DNA of 8,948 nucleotides from Desulfurococcales archaeon (GTDB taxonomy: Archaea > Thermoproteota > Thermoprotei_A > Sulfolobales > Ignisphaeraceae), in assembly GCA_027066265.1 (NCBI GenBank), contig JAMOOB010000055.1, positions 1 through 8,948 of the forward strand, read 5' to 3'. The position numbers and the translations under genes were made by a program. A model generated the notes under the pieces. It saw only the letters and a list, made by a program, of their open reading frames with translations. It was not told the DNA's origin and searched no databases. Shown one piece after another: positions 5,797 through 8,948 of the stretch (the stretch's first letter is position 1; every line of letters starts with the position of its first letter).

Positions 5797-6126
5797 GTGG
5801 AGAACCAACAGTGTTTAGCCATGCTCACTGCGTGCGCAGGCATAGTGTTCGGAGCCGTAATTCTTACCATACTAGCTCTCCTACGATTGAAAGGATTCAT
5901 ATGTGTTGATTCGGAAGGGAATGTCTATGCAGTGTTGAACCCTATCGTTAACGATAGATGCGTTGGCGATCTGAAACGAGCGTTTTCCTCGTTCAGGGAT
6001 TACCGAGGATTTCGAAACGCTTTGATTAATGTGCTAATGTTTAGGAAGGTTCTCCTAACGATTTTATTTCTCAACGCTATGCTGTTGACGATGCTCGTAA
6101 TCGTGATATACGATCTGATAAGGTGA
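5797..6126 (+). CDS. Two-transmembrane-helix protein of unknown function, first gene of the rib operon
   Basis: 109 aa. Hydrophobic helices lie at about 7-29 (MLTACAGIVFGAVILTILAL) and 85-106 (LLTILFLNAMLLTMLVIVIY). The 55-residue loop between them is rich in Arg/Lys (R30, K32, K60, R61, R67, R70, R73, R83, K84), so by the positive-inside rule the loop is cytoplasmic and both ends face out. No family is recognised. The start is GTG at 5797 with GGTGA at 5786-5790, six nt upstream. The TGA stop (6124-6126) shares bases with the Shine-Dalgarno of ribB, so the two are tightly coupled. Its place ahead of ribB suggests a link to flavin supply or export, but it resembles no flavin transporter I know and may be an unrelated membrane protein sharing the transcript. 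Confidence 0.78.
   Translation: MENQQCLAMLTACAGIVFGAVILTILALLRLKGFICVDSEGNVYAVLNPIVNDRCVGDLKRAFSSFRDYRGFRNALINVLMFRKVLLTILFLNAMLLTMLVIVIYDLIR
6122..6126 (+). promoter_or_regulatory. Ribosome binding site of ribB, overlapping the upstream stop codon
   Basis: GGTGA, followed by five nt and ATG at 6132. It decides the ribB start against the in-frame GTG at 6123, which would lie within the binding site itself. The TGA of this motif is also the stop codon of the membrane protein gene. Confidence 0.65.
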
Positions 6127-6131
6127 GCAAC

Positions 6132-6872
6132 ATGTTTGATTCGATTGAAGAAGCTATCAAAGCGTTTAGGAAAGGTACACCCGTGCTCATCTACGATCGT
6201 GCAGATCGCGAGAATGAAATCGATATCGTAGTTCATTCGAGCTACGTTGATGTAGATACGATTTTTGAACTTCGAACCATCGGAGGAGGTTTGATATGCG
6301 TTGCGATCCCGATGTATGCTGCTCGTGCAATGAAGTTGAAGTTCTTTCGAGAGTACGTAGCTTCGTCGCCCGAGCTAAGGGACTTGACCTCTAAGAGATT
6401 AAGGTACGGTGACGAACCAGCATTCTCGATATGGGTAAATCATCGCGATGTAGCTACCGGTATCAAGGATTTCGATAGAGCGCTCACAATTCGAAGGTTG
6501 TGGGAACTCGTGAGACTCGCATACGAAGGACGGACCTTCGAGGCCAGGGTAAGGTTCTACGAAGAATTCGTTGCTCCCGGTCACGTACCGATACTCATAG
6601 GTAGAGACATAGAGCTACGACAAGGACATACCGAGCTTTCATTGGCACTTTCAGCTCTGTCCGGAATGATCCCTTGCACAACGATTGTTGAAATGCTTTC
6701 TAGAGGTAGCTCTGCATCGTTGAAAGAAGCTCGCAGAATAGCTGACGAGCTTGGCTATCCCCTGATATCTTCGGAACAAATCGTGTACGGGGTGAGAACC
6801 CATGAAGATATGTATCGTAGATACAACCTTCGCGAGAGTAGACATGGGATCCATAGCGGTGGAGGAACTTAA
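6132..6872 (+). CDS. ribB: 3,4-dihydroxy-2-butanone 4-phosphate synthase
   Basis: Converts ribulose 5-phosphate to 3,4-dihydroxy-2-butanone 4-phosphate and formate, supplying the four-carbon unit for lumazine; Mg-dependent and cytoplasmic. The 246-aa product has the acidic loop DRADRENEID (22-31, Glu27 and Glu29; the usual NEGD is NEID here), GGGLICVAI (51-59), FSIWVNHRDVATGI (98-111), APGHVPIL (148-155) and RQGHTELSLALSALSG (163-178, with the catalytic His166 region), then CTTIVEML (182-189). The match to the stand-alone archaeal RibB type is clear, with no fused GTP cyclohydrolase II. The last 20 or so residues (after EQIVYGVRTHED) are translated from DNA that also encodes the RibC N-terminus in another frame, an overlap of 71 nt. 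The tail is Arg/Gly-rich and looks non-conserved. Confidence 0.95.
   Translation: MFDSIEEAIKAFRKGTPVLIYDRADRENEIDIVVHSSYVDVDTIFELRTIGGGLICVAIPMYAARAMKLKFFREYVASSPELRDLTSKRLRYGDEPAFSIWVNHRDVATGIKDFDRALTIRRLWELVRLAYEGRTFEARVRFYEEFVAPGHVPILIGRDIELRQGHTELSLALSALSGMIPCTTIVEMLSRGSSASLKEARRIADELGYPLISSEQIVYGVRTHEDMYRRYNLRESRHGIHSGGGT
6791..6795 (+). promoter_or_regulatory. Ribosome binding site of ribC, inside the ribB coding region
   Basis: GGTGA, then six nt, then ATG at 6802. It fixes the ribC start inside ribB and shows that the long overlap between the two genes is real rather than a wrongly chosen start. Confidence 0.7.
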
Positions 6873-7278
6873 GAAATTGATTCCAAACGCTGTGATCGTA
6901 CGTCGTACGGTGCCCGGTCTCAAAGATATACCCGTAGAGATGAAGATCTTGATGAAGAACGAAGGATGCGATGCCGGCATTGCGTTAGGATGGGTAGGAC
7001 CTACGTTAACCGACAAGATTACTTATGCTGTATACTCGCTAGCATTGCAGCTGGTTCAGTTAGAGTTTGAGAAGCACATAATCGACGTTACGGTCCACGA
7101 AGACGAAGCTGAGTGCGAGGAAGATCTCTACCGAATTGCGATGGATCGAGTAAGGAAGCACGTTAGGAACCTCGTAGCGTTACTCCTCGAACGCGAAAAG
7201 CTTAGTATGTTTGCTGGTGCTGGGCTTAGACAAGGAAGACCAGACGTGGGCCCCATCGTGGTGAAGAAAGATGGGTGA
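6802..7278 (+). CDS. ribC: Riboflavin synthase, archaeal type
   Basis: Catalyses dismutation of two 6,7-dimethyl-8-ribityllumazine molecules into riboflavin plus the pyrimidinedione, the last step of the pathway. The archaeal enzyme is a homo-pentamer related to lumazine synthase, not to the bacterial trimeric RibE. The 158-aa product shows the family blocks DTTFARVDM (7-15), RRTVPGLKDIPV (34-45), ALGWVGP (61-67), VHEDEA (98-103) and AGAGLRQGRPDVGPIV (138-153). The length is normal. The ATG at 6802 is required because the first conserved motif starts six residues later. It overlaps ribB by 71 nt in a different frame and ribH by 8 nt (ATGGGTGA), so the three enzymes are probably translated in a coupled way. 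Confidence 0.96.
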   Translation: MKICIVDTTFARVDMGSIAVEELKKLIPNAVIVRRTVPGLKDIPVEMKILMKNEGCDAGIALGWVGPTLTDKITYAVYSLALQLVQLEFEKHIIDVTVHEDEAECEEDLYRIAMDRVRKHVRNLVALLLEREKLSMFAGAGLRQGRPDVGPIVVKKDG

Positions 7279-7735
7279 AGAGGTGATTAGGTTAGCGATA
7301 GTTGTAGCAGAGTTCAACTACGATGTGACGCGATTGATGCTGGAACGCGCGCTAGAGTATGCAAGGTTCCTCGGAGCGCAAGTCACTTACATAGTTAAGG
7401 CACCGGGTGCGTACGACATGCCTATCCTTGTGAGAGAATTGCTTGGTAAGGACGACGTTGATGCCGTGGTAACGCTGGGAGCAATAATAACGGGTGCCAC
7501 TAAGCATGACGAAGTAATAGCGCATCAAGTAGCTCGTAAACTCATGGATCTAGCCCTCGAGTTCGGAAAACCCGTAACACTAGGCATCTCGGGTCCCGGG
7601 ATGAATCGACTGCAAGCATTCGAACGAGTTGATGACTACGCTCGGCGCGCCGTCGAAGCCGCAGTAAAACTTGTTAGAAGATTAAAGAAGCTTCGAAGTG
7701 TGAAGGCTGGAGAAACTACCATAGTCATTGAGTAA
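7271..7735 (+). CDS. ribH: 6,7-dimethyl-8-ribityllumazine synthase
   Basis: Condenses 5-amino-6-ribitylaminopyrimidinedione with 3,4-dihydroxy-2-butanone 4-phosphate, the penultimate step. The 154-aa product has AEFN (13-16, substrate ring stacking), APGAYDMP (44-51, where most bacteria have PGAFELP), GAIITGATKHDEV (70-82, with His79 at the catalytic position), and GISGPGMNRLQAFERV (105-120, Arg119 phosphate contact; the usual T-x-QA is R-LQA). A short charged C-terminal tail follows the last helix. The ATG at 7271 overlaps the ribC stop, and GGTGA lies at 7260-7264, six nt upstream. It is a paralogue of the adjacent ribC, which is seen in many archaea and suggests local duplication or long-standing linkage. 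Confidence 0.96.
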   Translation: MGEEVIRLAIVVAEFNYDVTRLMLERALEYARFLGAQVTYIVKAPGAYDMPILVRELLGKDDVDAVVTLGAIITGATKHDEVIAHQVARKLMDLALEFGKPVTLGISGPGMNRLQAFERVDDYARRAVEAAVKLVRRLKKLRSVKAGETTIVIE

Positions 7736-7765
7736 CAACATCATCGCTTAGGTGCTCACAACACA

Positions 7766-8948
7766 ATGAGACTCTGCGTAGACTACGCACTCGTAGGAAA
7801 GGAACTGGTTCTTAAGAAGAACGTAGTTTTCGAGATTAGCAGTGGAAGAATCGAATCAATAAGTGTCGAGGATAACAGATGCGATCTCTACATACCCAAC
7901 TCCGTGGCACTGCCCCCGCTATGTTTAGCACATTCGCATCCGCTAGATAACGCTCTTCAAGACTATGGTGAGGATCGAAGGTTGGAGGAACTGGTTTCGC
8001 TAAGGCATGGTCTCAAGTATCAACTACTCGAGAATCTCGATGATGTGCAACTAATTGAAGCTACAAGACTATTCTTTCTCGACGCGCTTCGCAACGGGGT
8101 CTTGGTACTGGGGGTGTATGCGGAATTTGGTTCACGCGGAGTTAACATAGTTGAACGTGCAAAGCTGCAGCCATGGATAAAGGTATATCCTCAACCCGAA
8201 CCTTCGCAGTGCGAAGATTTGGATAGCTACGTATACTTAGCGAAACGTTATCGAGCTCTGGGTCTCGATACGCTACTGCTTCTAAGCGATAGAGATCTCG
8301 AAGAACTAGGTCACGTAGTGAATACGTACGATGTGGATGTGCAAGTTCATGTTAGTGAAACTGAGAACCTTTGGAAAGCTCGCGATTTTGAAAAACTTCG
8401 TTACTTACGTCGTGCATCGGTAGTTCACGGCACGTATCTCAACGACGAAGCATACCGAGAATCTGTTTATCGATACTGTTCAGCGTGGATTGTCTGTCCA
8501 AGATCTAATCTCTATCATGAAGCGCGGTTGCCCTCGATCTCGGTATTGATGAAACATTACGGTGGTGGTAAGCCCGTTGCAGTAGGCAGCGATAATGCTG
8601 CTTGGTTCAGCCCATCACCGTTATTGGAGATATCCATCGCGTACGCGCTGTATCGTCATGAAGTAGCGTCCTTGGGTAGAAGGGAACTGCTGCAATTCTT
8701 GCTCTCTGCATGTACGTATGGATGCTTCGAAGCTCTTGGATTTGGTGATGTTTTCGTTTTGCGTCCTGGCAAACCCTCCGTAATGCTGATATTGGCGGGG
8801 CAAGCATTGAGATTGAGCAGCGATGTTCTCGTAACGATAGTGAAGAGAGGTTTTGAAATGAAGAGGCTTCTTGTTGTAGGAGACAAAGTGTTTGATCTCG
8901 AAGCTCTGCCTACGATACTCGACGAATTAATGAGTGCTCTCCGTAAGG
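7766..8948 (+). CDS. Amidohydrolase-superfamily deaminase (guanine/SAH/cytosine deaminase branch), C-terminus cut by window; candidate riboflavin-pathway deaminase
   Basis: The frame stays open from ATG 7766 to the window end (394 codons, no stop seen). Residues 1-45 form the small beta-rich domain of COG0402 proteins. The TIM barrel then carries AHSHPLDNAL (His55, His57: the HxH metal motif), LEELVSLRHGLKYQLL (73-88), a barrel strand ending LGVYAEFGSRGV, VHVSETE (His195 and Glu198: HxxE), VVHGTYL (His221), CPRSNLYH (244-251) and VGSDNAAWFSPSP (273-285, Asp276). These are all the metal and catalytic residues of hydrolytic deaminases that release ammonia from a purine or pyrimidine ring, so activity is likely. 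It begins 30 nt after ribH with only a weak Shine-Dalgarno (GGTG at 7751). The operon position suggests deamination of the 2-amino-4-oxo ring in the archaeal riboflavin pathway. Guanine, SAH or another base is the alternative. Confidence 0.9.
   Translation, partial: MRLCVDYALVGKELVLKKNVVFEISSGRIESISVEDNRCDLYIPNSVALPPLCLAHSHPLDNALQDYGEDRRLEELVSLRHGLKYQLLENLDDVQLIEATRLFFLDALRNGVLVLGVYAEFGSRGVNIVERAKLQPWIKVYPQPEPSQCEDLDSYVYLAKRYRALGLDTLLLLSDRDLEELGHVVNTYDVDVQVHVSETENLWKARDFEKLRYLRRASVVHGTYLNDEAYRESVYRYCSAWIVCPRSNLYHEARLPSISVLMKHYGGGKPVAVGSDNAAWFSPSPLLEISIAYALYRHEVASLGRRELLQFLLSACTYGCFEALGFGDVFVLRPGKPSVMLILAGQALRLSSDVLVTIVKRGFEMKRLLVVGDKVFDLEALPTILDELMSALRK

Noticed and set aside
5748..5900. Upstream extension of the 32-aa frame to 83 residues
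   Set aside because: The added part is Ser/His/Arg-rich, antisense to the membrane-protein gene, and lacks a ribosome binding site at its start.
8607..8886. Minus-strand open frames of 60-76 codons
   Set aside because: They lie entirely antisense to the deaminase, whose active-site motifs show the plus frame is real; their composition is not protein-like.
1..8948. tRNA, rRNA, CRISPR array, insertion sequence or prophage signals
   Set aside because: None was found: no repeat-spacer pattern, no transposase-like protein, no tRNA-like cloverleaf noticed, and the genes are core metabolic or information-processing types.

Overview
The window looks like chromosomal DNA from a thermophilic archaeon, most likely a crenarchaeon (Thermoprotei). 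The evidence is a homodimer-type archaeal NAC with a UBA tail, a KH-less beta-CASP nuclease of the aCPSF2 type, archaeal riboflavin synthase (the RibC type that is a paralogue of lumazine synthase), a COG3199-type NAD kinase, and TATA-type promoters. Genus and species cannot be assigned from what is visible. Twelve genes are supported, one of them a 32-codon gene. Packing is very tight: neighbours overlap or lie within about 10-60 nt, and no stretch over 150 nt lacks a gene call. Two genes are cut by the window edges.

Layout. 1-1533 (minus): an aCPSF2-like ribonuclease followed 9 nt downstream by the N-terminal 83 residues of an unknown, possibly nuclease-like protein. 1597-1971 (plus): NAC, divergent from the nuclease. 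1961-2305 (minus): a small helical, possibly HEPN-like protein, divergent from 2352-3311 (plus), which resembles a diverged DUF2797/GIY-YIG-like protein. 3295-4440 (minus): NAD kinase family protein, divergent from 4495-5262 (plus), a metallophosphoesterase with an added CxxH/CxxC tail. 5245-5747 (minus): a FlK-like hotdog thioesterase, apparently preceded by a coupled 32-aa ORF. 5797-8948 (plus): a five-gene riboflavin operon made of a two-helix membrane protein, ribB, ribC, ribH and an amidohydrolase-superfamily deaminase that runs off the window.

How the genes work together. RibB makes the four-carbon unit 3,4-dihydroxy-2-butanone 4-phosphate. RibH condenses it with the 5-amino-6-ribitylamino pyrimidinedione to give lumazine. 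RibC dismutates lumazine to riboflavin. The archaeal step that removes the 2-amino group from the ribitylaminopyrimidine has, to my knowledge, no established enzyme. The last gene belongs to the guanine/SAH/cytosine deaminase branch, keeps the full HxH, HxxE, H, D active-site set, and lies 30 nt after ribH. It is therefore a good candidate for that missing deaminase, and this is the most interesting observation in the window.

Expression logic. Genes internal to transcription units, and some lead genes, carry an almost invariant GGTGA Shine-Dalgarno motif 5-6 nt before the start. Several divergent lead genes instead look leaderless, with a TATA-like box 25-27 nt before the start codon, sometimes one box serving both directions. 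All three convergent gene pairs overlap at their 3' ends by 11-18 nt.
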